Source of the DNA: Ahaetulla prasina
Lineage: Eukaryota; Chordata; Lepidosauria; Squamata; Colubridae
Length of the DNA: 64,000 nt
NCBI RefSeq assembly: GCF_028640845.1
Contig: NC_080543.1
Coordinates: 97,391,825-97,455,824, forward strand
Reading direction: 5' to 3'
Shown here: positions 16,860 through 29,544 of the stretch, piece after piece
Numbering within the stretch: position 1 is the stretch's first letter
How the letters are laid out: every line of letters begins with the position of its first letter
Position numbers and translations under genes: made by a program
The notes under the pieces: model-generated
What the model saw: the letters and a program-made list of their open reading frames with translations, nothing else
What the model was told of the DNA's origin: nothing
The model's database searches: none

Positions 16860-17079
16860 ATTAATGTAACATCTGGGCTCTGACTAGTCTGATCCTCAAA
16901 CCCAGTAATACTTTTTACTGAAATATTTACTATTAATGAAATGATTTATAGTTTCTTGATTTCCTAGTGCAATATTACATTTCATACAATGATTTTTTTA
17001 TAACAGTATTTAGTATTTTCTTTTAATTTATATATATTACTGCTTGAATATAAGAATCATGTGTAAATATTTTCCCTTT
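16860..17079. other. Intron 2, short unrecognised spacer
   Basis: AT-rich DNA between the Tc1 copy and the L1 fragment. Confidence 0.5.
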
Positions 17080-17595
17080 TTAAATATGGAATTTTTTTTA
17101 TTAAAAAAAGTTTTACAATTTTTTTTAACAATTATTCCCCCCCTCCCCCCGAGACTTCCCAGAACAAAATACAGGGTATAAAATCTAACAGTCATAAACT
17201 AAAATACAACAAAAACCATAACCCATAGTTTCTCCTCTCCCTTTGCACCCTTAACTCCCCTTTCCCATTTAAACAAATACATTAATATAATACAATTCCC
17301 AGATTCACTCATAAGCTATTTGGTACTTTTTAGTCTGATACTTATTTTGAATATAGTCAATCCAGCTTCTCCATTCCAACATGTATCTTTCTTGAGAATA
17401 GTCTTTCAAATATGCAGAAATTTTAGCCATTTCTGCCAAGTTCGATACTTTAAGTGTCCATTCTTCAATTGTAGGTAAATCTTCTTTTTTCCAATATTGC
17501 GCAACCAAAAGTCTTGCAGCTGTTATTAAATTTAAAATCAATTTAGTCTCTATTACCATACATCCCGTAATCATGGCCAATCTGGTTGTTTAAAT
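17080..17595 (-). repeat. L1 LINE 3' end, antisense (ORF2 C-terminus)
   Basis: On the - strand, 17305-17580 encodes a peptide with ARLLVAQYWKKEDLPTIEEW followed by VSNLAEMAKISAYLK. This matches the C-terminal end of L1 ORF2 (ARxxIAxxWKxxxxPTIEEW, then LAEMxKLT). The A-tail side is at the left, seen as T-rich and C-rich runs at 17090-17150. The ORF2 stop is followed by about 220 bp of 3' UTR. The copy is heavily 5' truncated. Confidence 0.88.
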
Positions 17596-19007
17596 TTGGA
17601 ATTTTATAGTGCTAGTCATAGGAGTCTTCCAGGATAAACTGCTCAAGGTGCTAGATAAAAACTTTTGAAGTGTTTCTATTTGGTTTTCAAGGCCAACTTC
17701 ATTTAATGTTTGTGAAATGAACCGTAGGCTGAGATCAATACATGGCAGCTTATGGTAAATATGCACACTTTTTTTTCTTTATCCCACTTTGTTTTTAGAG
17801 TTGTTAACAGATTAAAGGGATTTTAACTGACTAATAGAATTTTAAAGCATTGATTCACCATAATTACCAGCTTATTGTGAAACTTCAATTGGGGTACCTT
17901 CTGAATATCCTTGGGTCCTCTTGCAGCTGAGATGGTTAAACAGCCTAGAACAATTCTGTCTGTGGATTGATTAATTATTATATGTCAGAGTCTGTGGCTG
18001 CTGCTTTTCATAACAAGCCAGACTTTGTTCTTATGACTTTGTTAAAATGATGAACCTATGTGTCCTACTTTGTAAAAGAAAAGAAAAAAAAGCTTTTCCA
18101 ACACACCCAGGAAGGAATCTTCTAGAATTTAATCAGTCTTTTTGATGGCTTATTCTATATAGGAAAGAATACACTTAATGCATTTTCACACATACCTCCT
18201 TTGTGAAAAAACTGGAATTCTAAAGAATTTTTATTGCTGCATAAAGTTAATCCAGTCTGGGTATGTGTCATTTTGTCTCTACAGTTTATCTCTTGCATAC
18301 TTACAAAATAAATTAATATGGGTAAAGTGAATGTAATATGCTAACTTCTTAATAATTGAGGAATATTTTTGTCTGAAATCTATGTAGAAATGCACCAATA
18401 TGGGAATAATGGTTTTGATTTTAAAGGGTGGACACATTATTGTTTATTCTTAGCAAATCTCTTAAGAAGATATAATGATGATGCAATACATCTCCCATAA
18501 TATGTCTTCAGGAATACAAAATACTGATTTGCAATTCTTTGCAATTCTCTAAAGACAGCCGTAATGCTGTTTTTTTCACCTTTTTACTACATAGTTCCTT
18601 AGTGTTGTTAAGACTGAAGGAACACTGAAATATCTGCTCATTAATTTGAAGCACACATTTTTTCTCTGTATTGAATAAGATGTAATAGTAAAAAGTAGAC
18701 CATTTAAACATTTATCTGAGAAATTTTCTTCCTCTTTGTACTTAAGAAAATAATAATAAAAAAAACATTTAAATATTTTGAAATCTAGAAAAAAACAGGT
18801 TTGGGAAGAATGCTTCCATGGATCTAATAGTTGGTTAAATACTTATTTAGCATTATTGCAAAAACAAAATTTTCTCAAATTATTGAAGTTTAAATAGGTA
18901 CGTATTCTAAGTATAATATAGAATTGTAGAATTAAATCTTATCATTTGGTTGCAAAACTTCGAAATTACATTTTTTATGAACAATTAATTATGGATGTGC
19001 TATTATT
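17596..19007. other. Intron 2, nothing recognised
   Basis: AT-rich, no repeat that I can name and no plausible gene. Confidence 0.5.
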
Positions 19008-19052
19008 AATAATAATAACAGAGTTGGAAGGGACCTTGGAGGTCTTCTAGTG
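19008..19052 (-). repeat. CR1 3'-terminal fragment, antisense
   Basis: Carries 'aataataataacagagttgg' followed by 'aagggaccttggaggtctt', the reverse of the CR1 3' end seen intact at 11224. About 45 bp only. Confidence 0.8.
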
Positions 19053-19199
19053 TTTAGATTTGCTTTTTATGACCATTGCACGGTCTTTGTATAAATATCT
19101 TTCTGGATCAATTTATGGTTGCAAATATTGCTGAATTTTAATACAGCTACATTTTGAAAGAAACGATTTCAAATCTTCTTTGCAGCAGTTACATAGTAA

Positions 19200-19625
19200 T
19201 TATCTTCTCTGCCCTTTCATAAACTCTGTTTCTCCCATAAACAATGTTTTTAATCAATAAATCCCAAAATCAGCAGTTCATTTTAATCTATGGTACTTTC
19301 AGTAAAAAAAAATTTCAGCCTTTTATAAAAGGAGTTGTAGTTCCCTCCTTGATCCACAGGTGAATTTGTCCATTTCTGCTAACTGAGCCATCTTATGTAT
19401 TTATTTTTTTATTAATTAAATGTTTACACTACCCATCTCCTCTATAAGATGACTCTGACAGCCATTACTTCATTATTGATGCTTTTAGTCTTCCATCTTT
19501 GTGCATATAATAGTTTCACTGCATTTAAATTCTCCTTTTTACAATCTAATCTACATAGGCTATTCTTAAGAAAATTATGCTATTACTACACTCTGCTAAT
19601 TCGCTCTGTAGCAGCAAACCTCCTG
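19200..19625 (-). repeat. Probable L1 fragment, antisense
   Basis: Several short blocks run in the same order as in the L1 copy at 38985-39760: 'ggagttgtagttccctcctt' compared with 'agaagttgtagttccc', and 'cccatctttgtg' followed by 'tataatagt'. No coding sequence is recognisable, so assignment rests on this parallel alone. Confidence 0.5.
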
Positions 19626-21011
19626 AAATTGTAAGAAGTGTCAAAACAGCCCAAGTTAACTGTGGCTTTTAAACACTAGTTTGGCTTTGAAGAGAACTTT
19701 GCTAAGTATGTCATGTGGAAAATCAGTCAAATTGTGGGGTTTTGATATTACTGTACTGAGATTTTGATTCACTTAAAAAATTAACTATGCAATGTGACAT
19801 GTTTGGGTCACCCTTATTTGCCATACAATACAGACTGCTCCCTTAGCAGAAACCTGGTGAAGGCTTTTCTTCTTCTCTGCTGACCCATGGAACTACCTGC
19901 TATATTGTTGGGAATTGCATGAGGAAAGCTGTACCTCTGCTCCCCAACTGGTGTTGAAACCCCTCCAGCTAGCCCTACCTTAGCTGCAGACTTCCTCGTC
20001 CTTTTCTTGCTGCCCACTGCTGTCAGATTCAGCCTTGGTGCAAAGCAGCCAATCACTGCTTCCTTGCCACCAGTTGATTGGGCATAGCGACCAGACACCA
20101 CACCATCTACAGGTCCCTGGGAAATGCAGTCAGAAATGACAAATCACATTACTGTGGCTGGAGCCAATGGTGTAACAGTGCTGAAAGGGCCACAACTTTG
20201 CCAAATTTCAATCCCAGTAATGGCTCCTAGATTTTGGACGCATTCATTAAATTAACCCATTTGAGATAGACTGATTCAGAAACTATTGTCCTGTGATCAC
20301 TGTTTTACCAAATGGAAAGTTACAAAGAGACAGCAGAGTTTTAGTAGTATATGGATGTAATGTGTTGAAGACCATGAGCTTCTTAAATGTATGGGGGTCA
20401 TAGGCTTGCTGTTTTGACAAATTTACTGTAGACTTCAGCCCTGGTCTTCAGTGTTTTCTTTTTAGTACTTTCCCTTTGCTTCTTATATATTGTATACTGT
20501 GATCTTAATGGATTTGGAGTTATATGGGAAAGTACTAAATTACTTTTTCTTTACTTATAGTACAATTGTGTGTATTTGATTTGTAAGAAAATACAGTATA
20601 CAGTTTCAAACTGTATATTGCATATTTTACCATCTGTTGCAAGCCACTTGTGGAATGTGTGGGAAAGTAAGTAGGGATGTGAGAGAGACTGAACTGAAGA
20701 TATATTTTGACAGCCAAGCTATTATGTTGCATGATTTCTTGTGCTTTGCAATGCATGTGGTCCTTCCCCCAAGTATTTTGACTTCACACTGCATTCATGA
20801 ATGTTCACTATCCTGGTGGCAGCAGTTACAAGTTACTAGTCCTGCTGTTCTGTTCATTTATGTATCATTCACATTTATATGCTCCTTTCTGCAAGGAGAG
20901 TAATACAGCTCTATGGAACCTAATGCCTTTCAATTTCAAGAAATATGTCATAGAGTTCATTTATAAATTTTTCTGGATATTGACTTTTAGTATTTGTGTG
21001 AAATTAGTGCA
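19626..21011. other. Intron 2, mostly unrecognised; local GC rise at 19800-20170
   Basis: Between about 19800 and 20170 the composition is clearly more GC-rich than the neighbours. A 95-codon - strand frame (19814-20101) includes SGRYAQSTGGKEAVIGCFAPRL and KKRTRKSAAKVG. I do not recognise the product; it may be a fragment of an old repeat or processed sequence. The rest is AT-rich and featureless. Confidence 0.45.
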
Positions 21012-21236
21012 AGGAGTCGTGGTGGCACAGTAGTTGGAATGCAATATTGCAGACTAACTTTGTCCACAGCCTGGAGTTCTATCCTGACCAGTTCAAGATT
21101 GACTCGGCGGCCTATCCTTCTGAGATTGGTAAAATGAGAACCCAAATTGGCAATATGCTGTCTTTGTAGACTGCTTAGAGAGTGCTGTAAAGCACTGAGG
21201 GACAGTATAGAAGTCTAAGTGTTTTTGTTACTGCTA
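21012..21236 (+). repeat. tRNA-derived SINE (Sauria/squamate type)
   Basis: The 5' part has RNA polymerase III promoter-like boxes: TGGCACAGTAG (A box) and GAGTTCTATCC (B box). It is followed by 'gattgactcggcggcctatc', 'aaaatgagaacccaaatt' and the characteristic 3' stretch 'agaagtctaagtgtttttgt'. This order is typical of the major snake/lizard tRNA SINE. Boundaries are accurate to a few bases. Confidence 0.85.
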
Positions 21237-21495
21237 AGGAATCTTCATTTAATGAACCTATATATTTTTTTCCTTCAGTTAGTGAGGTTTCTAATATTAA
21301 AAATGTAAACTCCTTGTTCCAGTCCAGTGCATTGCAGACTACAGTTCCCATTATCCCCAGTCAGCCAGATTGATGGAAAATTAGCAGGACCCAAACTAGT
21401 TCAAAAATAAAGCTTTTAATTTAGAATTCCAAGTTTGGCTTATAAATTTATTTTTACCTTAATTTCTCCCCCTTCCCCCCATTAAACAATACATG
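21237..21495. other. Intron 2, unrecognised
   Basis: Contains 'gactacagttcccattatcc' (21339-21358), a fragment of a widespread old amniote repeat, and a C-run at 21473-21480. Nothing else. Confidence 0.4.
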
Positions 21496-22307
21496 CAGGT
21501 AGTCCTTGACTTATGATCACAATTGAGCCCAATATTTCTGTTGTTAAGTGAAACATTTGTTAAGTGAGTTTTGCCCCATTTTACGACTTTTATTGCCTCA
21601 GTTGTTAACTGAAGTTGTTAAGTTAGTAGCACGGTTATTAAATGCATCTGGCTTCCCCATTAGTTTCCTTGTCAGAAAGTCACAGAAGGTGATCATGTGA
21701 CCACACAGGCCATTGCAACCATCATAAATAACCATCATGCCTCCCACCGACCCGTACGCTCCCATAGAGAGGGACTTCTCAGGGTGCCGTCTGCCAAACA
21801 ATGCCGGCTGGCAGCCCCCAGGGGAAGGGCCTTCTCTGTGGGGGCGCCCACACTCTGGAACGAGCTTCCCCCGGGTTTACGTCAAATACCTGACCTTCGG
21901 ACATTCCGTCGCGAACTGAAGACACATCTCTTTATCCGCGCGGGGCTGGCTTAAATTAGATTTAATGTGAAATTTTATCAATTTTTAAACGGGGTTTTTA
22001 GTATGGAAATTTTTTAATTTTAGGCTAATTTAAATAAGTTTTTTAAATGGTATTTTAATCTGTATATTGTATTGTTTTATCTTGCCTGTACACCGCCCTG
22101 AGTCCTTCGGGAGAAGGGCGGTATAAAAATCAAATAAATAAATAAATAAATAAATAAATATGAGTCAGTTGCCAAGCATCTTAATTTTGATCACATGACC
22201 ATGGGGATGCTTCAAGGGTGTGAAAAACAGTCAAAAGTCACTTTTTTCAATTCTGTTGTAACGTTTAATGATCACTGAATGAACTGTTGTAAGTTGAGAA
22301 CTACCTG
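21496..22307. mobile_element. Mariner-like MITE (family M) split by an L2 insertion
   Basis: It starts CAGGTAGTCCTTGACTTATG and ends GTTGAGAACTACCTG, followed by TA. Removing the inserted L2 copy (21728-22160) leaves a roughly 380-bp element with the usual family blocks: cattttacgactttt, gtgatcatgtgacc, tgagtcagttgcc and gatcactgaatgaac. It has no coding capacity, and its TIR plus TA preference places it with Tc1/mariner-type MITEs. Confidence 0.85.
21728..22160 (+). repeat. L2-type LINE 3' end, well preserved
   Basis: The frame at 21697-21954 ends with AAPRGRAFSVGAPTLWNELP, then LRTFRRELKTHLF and a stop, the conserved C-terminus of L2/CR1-clade reverse transcriptases. It is followed by about 150 bp of AT-rich 3' UTR, a GC hairpin (gccctgagtccttcggga, then agggcgg) and an (AAATA)n tail. 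The copy interrupts the MITE, giving a relative age: MITE first, LINE second. The intact reading frame and clean tail make it one of the youngest LINE insertions here. Confidence 0.87.
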
Positions 22308-22329
22308 TATATGGATATAAAAATTTGTA

Positions 22330-22698
22330 CATAAAGTTCTCAATTTACGACTACAATTGGGCTTGGAAATTTCATCCACTAAGTTAACCTGATTTTATGA
22401 CCATTTTTCCTGCAGTCAGTAAGCAAATCACTGCGATTGTTAAGCAACTGATATAATTTTTAAGCAAATCCAAAGTCCTCAATTGACTTTGCTTGTCAGA
22501 AGCCACCTGGGAAGGTCACAAATTGCAATTATATGACCTCAGGGTGTTTCAACTATTATAAGTGTGAGTGCCATAGCCCACACTGAGCGGGTTATGTGAT
22601 GGTCGTAACTTTGAGGATGGGTTATAAGTCACCTTTTCCAGGTCTGTTGTAACTTCAGACCATCATTAAAGGAGTGGTCATAAATTGAAAATACACCC
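22330..22698. mobile_element. Mariner-like MITE (family M), diverged copy
   Basis: It lies 22 bp after the previous copy. Family blocks are present (caattgggcttgg, gttaagcaactg, aattgactttgcttgtcaga, ttgtaacttcagaccat), but both termini are mutated (CATAAAGTTCTCAATTTACG on the left). TA precedes the element. Confidence 0.75.
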
Positions 22699-22751
22699 AC
22701 ACAGATTATATGTACAGATTGTTTAATCTAACTATTTCCATTTGTTTAATC

Positions 22752-23269
22752 CAGGGGTAGTCAACCTTTTTATACCTACCGCCCACTTTTGTGTCTCTGT
22801 TAGTAGTAAAAAAATTTAACTGCCCACCGGTTCCACAGTAATGCGCCGTGTATCGTTGTCTTCGCATGCCTATCGCACATTGTGGATTGGGTTTGGGGTG
22901 GGGGTGCTGGCTACCAACTCTGCTTGTCTGTTATAGCTGGGTGGTGTGGGGGGAAGATGCACAAGCTATTCTGGGATGAGGCTCTTTTGTTTGTGGTCAC
23001 ACTATAGCGCCATTTAGTTTCACTTACATAACGTGAACTAAACTTATGCACAGGTGATGCAAATAATATATTTTCAGAAATTTAAATTGTCGCAAGGAAT
23101 TTTATGAAAACCTAATGAAAATGTTTTTAAATAATGCTATGAAATTTGTTTAAAAAGTCAATTTTTTTAAAAAAGGAAAGTGCTTCAGTATCAGACAAAA
23201 CCTCTACCGCCCACCATGTAAGCGAGAACGCCTGCTACTGGGCAGTAGGGACCTGGTTGACTACCACTG
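22752..23269. mobile_element. hAT-type element (family H5), 518 bp, with 8-bp TSD
   Basis: The ends are CAGGGGTAGTCAACC and GGTTGACTACCACTG, near-perfect 15-bp inverted repeats. A perfect 8-bp duplication, gtttaatc, lies at 22744-22751 and 23270-23277. Subterminal 'taccgcccac' motifs face each other near both ends. There is no open frame of note, so it is non-autonomous. Confidence 0.95.
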
Positions 23270-23279
23270 GTTTAATCTA

Positions 23280-25234
23280 ACTTTTACCAGACAATGTGTA
23301 GTACATTCTTGTATTTAAAAAAAGCCTTCCAATATATTTTAGACTATTTATGAATGCATTGAGTATTTCTGATTAATTAAAGGTTTATATTAATTATATA
23401 ATTACTGGGAAAAAACAAATCAAACATGCTTTTTGGAGGCTATAGAGAAAGCTGAACATACTTTAGAAAGTTGAAACAAGTTTCTGAAAGCATTTATATA
23501 GGGAAACAATTTTAAAAAAAACATGTTTAAAATAATTAGCAGTCTATTACTTAGTAACCCAGCACATGTCTGTTAATACTTCCTTTCATGGGTCTGTATC
23601 AAATTAATCAGTGTTCTACCTTGCACTTACTGAAATTGTAGCAGTAAAATCTTTAAACATTGAGCTAATTGAAGTTATCCTCTATCTTTAGGAATGCATG
23701 GATGTATGTCTGTATATTCTTTGAGATACCATTATAAAATATTTTCAAGCCTTTTGTAGATTCTCAGTACAAAACAACAACAGTATAAGCATATCGAAAA
23801 GAAAAGAAACCGAGTAAAGCCTATTGCTTTGCCTCCTAAATCATAATCTCAAATTGAGATTGTGCTGAAGCATATTCTTTTTCTTTCAAGAAAAGGAAGA
23901 TAAATGGAATTTGAGAAATTGATTAGACCTGATGGGCTGTGATGAAATTATTATAGTTCTTTCCCTAATATGGATACTCTATTTTCTTTCAAAAGTATGT
24001 CTACCTCTAGATTTGCTTAATACAGAGTTGCTTAATACAGAAGTCACTTAAGTTTCCCTAAGAAAACATTGCCAAGTATATGTGTAGTTTGCATCTTGGT
24101 ACATCTTTCTAAAACTTGAATTCTGAACCAATAACATTGAATTACAGAAGCTATAAAAGGCTTCAAAAGCAAGAATCGTTGACTTGATTGGCTTGCTGTC
24201 AGTGTTAATTGTGCCAATCTCATATATCTGTTGAGAAGTATTTAGACTACCATAATGCTATCCAGAACCATTAAAAATATGGCTTAACTGCTGCTCTAAA
24301 GAGTTCACATATCATAATTTACTGGTATTCCAAAGATTGAAGTTGGCCTTGTTTGAAGTCATTTTTTAATTTTCTAATTTTCTTTTTTTAAAAAAAAATA
24401 ATAGTTGAAGTGGTAGTGATGGACACAATCGGTGCAGTCACATGCTATAAGCTGCTTGCAAATACCACACTGCCTTTATCTGGTTTATGTGGTGATCTTC
24501 AAACACTTTTGAAGATAATATATTAGTCTGCATGAAGTAAGATAATTGTTGAAGCTGTTGAATATGTCCAAAAGAATTGATTATGTTCTTAATATTTATA
24601 TATTCTGAATTTAATGAGAAGCGTTCTCCTACTTTTCCAAAGGAATTTGAGGACATATTATGGAGCTTCACAAATTGATATTCATGAGGCTTGGTCACTC
24701 ACCCAATGGTCTGGTGTTCTCCCTTTTTAGAGGAAAGAATAGATGGGTACATTTTTAGAGATAACGTCTGCAGCTGATCTTTATATTTTATTTTATAAGC
24801 ATGTTTTTATGCTTTAAAAAGTTGGTTCTGACATTTTGCTTTTATTTATTTAATGTTAGTGCTGCCCAATTCTGGAGCAACTCTTGAGCTTTCCATTATT
24901 TAATTGAAAATATTTTAAAATGTAAAACTGAGGTGGTCTGGCACATTTTTGCTCTGGGATATCATACTAAACATACAAGATTGTATGTCTGAAAACTGAA
25001 CAACCTTCAATAATTTTAAAAGGTGTTTCTTATTATGGAGAAGAAAAAATAATAACACCCTAGCTAATAACTTTGAATAGACCTAGATTGGGTTTCTGCC
25101 TTAGAATTGGTAAACCATCCATTCACCATAGCAAATGCTAATTTAAATGTTAATTTTTCTGGTTCTATAGTTCTATAGCTTATGCTTATTGAAAATTATT
25201 GTTCCTGATAATTCAAGATATTCTATAATATCAT
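23280..25234. other. Intron 2, mostly unrecognised
   Basis: AT-rich sequence. At 24841-24895 'tttatttatttaatgttagt' and 'gctgcccaattctgg' look like an antisense LINE 3' tail. The 86-codon - strand frame at 24438-24698 resembles nothing known to me. Confidence 0.5.
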
Positions 25235-25235
25235 A

Positions 25236-25608
25236 CAAGTAGTCCTTAACAACTGTTCAAAATTATAGTGGCCTTGGAAAAAGTGACTTACAATCTGCCC
25301 TTGAAATTGCGACCATCATCCTACCCTTGCAGTCATATGTTCACAATTTTGGCGCTTGGCTCGTATTTATGATGACTCCAATGTCTTGCAGTCTTCCCAG
25401 CTGGCTTGCAACAAGCAAAGTCAATTCAGGAGGCCAGATTTGTTTAGTGACCATGTAATCCACTTCAGGACCACAGTGATTTGTTTAATGACTGGGGTAA
25501 AAATAGTTATAAAATTGGATTCAATTACATAATAACTTGCTTCATGACTGCACTAATTTACAATAGAAATTCAAGTGGCATTTGTAGTCATAATTTGAAG
25601 ACTACCTG
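25236..25608. mobile_element. Mariner-like MITE (family M), 373 bp
   Basis: The ends are CAAGTAGTCCTTAACAACTG and TTTGAAGACTACCTG, with TA at 25234-25235 and 25609-25610. Internal blocks 'gcaacaagcaaagtcaat' and 'gatttgtttaatgactg' match other copies. Confidence 0.87.
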
Positions 25609-25610
25609 TA

Positions 25611-28450
25611 CTGTTGTATTGATTATTTAATTAATTTACGTTTGTTGCACAGTTTAATATAAATTAAAAGGTGTGTGACATTTGGCTAAAAAAAATGGAA
25701 AATATAAAGTGGTTTATGGACATGATGGAAACTTGGATGGCTTGCAAAAGAGAAATGTATGGAAAGGTACAGTTAACAAGGTTGGTTGGTACAGACCAAA
25801 CTCAATTATACTTATTTTTCTTCCTTCTATTATGTCTGTAATTTCTTTGACTTATTATTTTTTCATTTTTTGGCTGACATCTGAAGATTTAATTAATCCT
25901 CGCTATGAAATAGATAGATTTAAAAATTCAATTTGTATCTTGCATGTATTCAATTGATAACTATTTTATGTCTTAAAAAAACCTTATATTTTTACATAAA
26001 AATCAAGGCTAAAATACCCTAAAAAGCCTAACAAATAAAACACCATAAATAAAATAAAACATTTGGTGTTTTATTTGAATGACTTTTACAGTATGTTTAG
26101 CCATTATATTGATTTGGTATGAAGAGCTTTTCTCTGAGTTGCATGTTAAAATATGATGACTTATTCTGTTGATTTATATGGAAGTCATATAGTACTTCGT
26201 AAACATTTTAAATGGTGAAGGGAAGTGAGGCAATTATAAAATTTATGAGTTCATTTTTGTATTCATGCATTGTTTGTCAGCAATTATAATGAGATATTTT
26301 TTATGTTGTCAATTTCATATCCTTGTCAATCAGCCTTTAAAAATAAACTTAGTTTAATCCTAACAAATGTGTACAATGTGAATTTAAAGCTTCTATAGAG
26401 GATTGAAATGGTCTTTTTCACAAATGAAATTGTCTGTGGGCTTCTGTTTGAATTTCACACAAGTGCCTTATTGGTTAGGATAATTTTATCCTACATTAGA
26501 TCAATGGGAATCCCATGAGATTGTCCGAATTGAACTAACCGTTACAGACATCTAGTTTTATTAGGGAAATGTTTTGAATAATATTATTATTGTGGCTGTG
26601 GGAATTGTATCTTTAATAGATTGTATCTACAGAGTAAATATATGCAAATGTGATTTTCACTGGATACACTGACTGAAGAATTTGAATGATCAAAACTTAT
26701 GTTGGAGACAGTGCTGTTTATATTTAAACTGAAAATATTTCACAGTTTGACAGCCATATACTTGCAACACTTGTTTGTGTGTGTGAGAGAGAGACAAAGT
26801 GGATAATCTTATGATCTTTGAATGGAATAAGTATAGTACATAAGAGTAAGCTACTATGTTGGCATGTGTACATAAACTGAAAGTATCTTAGTCTGTTCAC
26901 ATTATTACAAATGAATGAATGTAGATCTATTTCTAGCTTGGATTAATTTGCAGGCTTTTGCAAATTAAAAAAAAATCTTGAATTCTAAACTAGAATTTTA
27001 AAATCTAATGATGCAAAGATTTATTATGTTATTTTATTTTGAATTGATAACATCAAGTATATTATGAATTGTAAGCTGGCTAGAATTAAATGGAATGGGG
27101 TAATATAGGAAAAACTTTTAATTAACATAAATAATGTTTTTTAATCAATGGCCTGTAAGCATAAGATGAACATCTTGTGAATTCTTTTATAGAAAAGTTA
27201 AACAGAATTATGTGGGTGTCAGGTATAGACTAGACAAAGATGGAAGCAGCTGGTGGTTGACCAGAGTAAAACCAGTAGTGACCTTCTTGCTCATAACCTC
27301 ATTAAAGTCCCCGAGAAAAACACGGCTGAAACCCCTCTGCCCTCTGGGTCAGGAGGCCCTGAAAATCTCACCATGAGATGTCTCTTTTTTGCAAAAATGT
27401 AGCACTCTCTCCTGTGGAGACTTGTAATTGTAGTGTGCTTAGCAATTACCGAAAGCAGCTGCGTGGGTTAATTCTATAAGCTAATAACACTTTCTGATTT
27501 ATCCCATACTTGATCCATTATATTTATGTATCATTGCTTGGTTATATGTACCTATTGTCTCCTTTCCTTTCAACCATAGGTTTCATGTTCTATAAGATAG
27601 CAATCTTAAATTTTGACTTTAATTTTCGGTTGCATTTTTATTTCTGCTGCTTCATGGAGCGCAAGATGCATCTTGTTCTACTTTCTTTAAAAAATTGTTT
27701 AAACATATTTTGAAGTAGGTTTGGGCTCAAAGGGGAGAGTGATAAAATACAATTACCTTGGAAAGCTAGATGGGCATTTGACCCCAGTTCTGCTTATTTT
27801 TTCAGGTAACCTGGGAGTTTGGTGTAAAAGGACATCTAAGTTATGGAAATGATAGAACAAATACAGTATCCTAAGATACAGGGTAAAAATGGCCAGGATC
27901 TTTTTAGAAAGAAGAATGAGTTAGACCTCCACTTGTGGTGTATATATAATTACATTTAATTTTCATACACCAAACTTGGCCAAAAATTTCCCTCACATTT
28001 TAAAAAACTATATATGCATAGGAAGAAATTCTAAAATGATTGTCCTACAATAAAATTATGCACAAAAATGTAAGCATCACTTGTGTGCACATATTTACTA
28101 ATATTCATTTTGATATTCCCATATTTTGGGGATAGATGGTGTACAGTCTGGCTTAGAAGCTCAAAAAATATATCAGAGATGTTTCATTTTCCAAAAGGTA
28201 TTGTAGTAGGTGAGCCAGTGCTTGATCCATAAATTTTGATCTTAATATTTTATTCTTTCAAGGTGTACAATAATGATTTAAACTGTTTACACATACATTG
28301 TTTTAAAATTGGATCAGATTTTAATCCAGTGGTAGGTGGTATGTGTATTAAAGTATGTGTGCAATAAAGCAACAAAAGATAAACTTTTGTTTTCTTCCAA
28401 CTTTTCCTTAGTGACTTAGCATTTGAGGGTTCCCAACATTTTATTTAGGA
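25611..28450. other. Intron 2, nothing recognised
   Basis: Very AT-rich. Contains a small (TG)n(AG)n stretch at 26775-26794. No named repeat, no plausible gene; short frames such as 25682-25957 are low complexity. Confidence 0.5.
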
Positions 28451-28668
28451 GACCAATTTGATGTGGTTGGCAGTAGGCTAGAAACCAGGTGACTGTGACT
28501 TCTAGTCTCAAAGCCAGCTGTATGACCTTTGGCCAGTCCCTTTTCATCAGCCCTAGAAAGGAGGCATACTTCTGAAATAGCCCTAGAAACAACTTCTAAA
28601 ATATCTCACCCAAAAAACGATAGGGATTTCTCCAGGCAATCTCTGAGAATCAGACACGATTGAATGGA
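28451..28668 (+). repeat. SINE, diverged (squamate type with BovB-like 3' end)
   Basis: The blocks are in order: 'gaaaccaggtgactgtgact', 'tctagtctcaaagccagctg', 'tgacctttggccagtccct', 'cagccctagaaaggaggc', then 'tctgagaatcagacacgatt' and 'gaatgg'. This is the layout of a tRNA-derived SINE whose 3' end is shared with BovB (gagtcggacacgactgaacg-like). Confidence 0.72.
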
Positions 28669-29544
28669 AGACAAAAATATTTACTTAGATAGGCACATTC
28701 ATATAACAATAGAATATTTATTTCCCATTTCTGTATTTTTATCTACTCTGTTCAATAATGGGATTTCTTATCTATTAAGCTAAATATGGTTTTATGAAAT
28801 GAATTGCACATCAGTTAACATGTACATAGATGTTGTATGAAATGTGAATGCATATATTAAATATTTTAAAAGGTAATGGACAATCTAGGTTTCTTCAGTG
28901 TTACAGTTGATAAATTGTTCAATAAGAAATCTTGATAAATTAATTTGATGGTTTGAACTGCTAATAGATATTGCCTGAAAGTTTGTTACTGCTTTATTCA
29001 AGCCTTGTTGAGACTAACACACAAATGGATTGATGTGGAAGAGGAGAAAGAACAGGTGGCAAATACTGTGTGTTCAGGGAACAAATATTAAATATATTAA
29101 TATAGTGGATATGGTTTTTTTAAACAAAAAATCATGAAAGCTTTTGTGAATCAGGGATCTTCTAGTATTTTTATATTGCATTCCAGGCAATTTGCTACCG
29201 TCTTTGCTTAAACCTAGAAGTGGAAGGGACAGATAAATTACTTATCCCATGATTGTAAAAGCTTATTTCCTGAAATGCATGGTTATAATACTATACTGGA
29301 TGTAAAGCCTATTGTTTTGTTTTCAGATTCTTTTTAACATTATACTTTGAACAGGGTAATCCTTGATGATAATTGTAAACAGAGTATGACAAGCGATTTT
29401 AGTACTTGATGCTGGCTCCAAGTACATTCAGGATTTTTCTTAACAAGCAACCTAAAATAACTGAGGAAAGATTATATGTTAAGCACTGGAATATCTAATT
29501 CCAAATGAAACTTGCTCTTGTGTATTGGTACATTTCTCCTGTGT
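28669..29544. other. Intron 2, nothing recognised
   Basis: AT-rich sequence with no recognised family. Confidence 0.5.
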
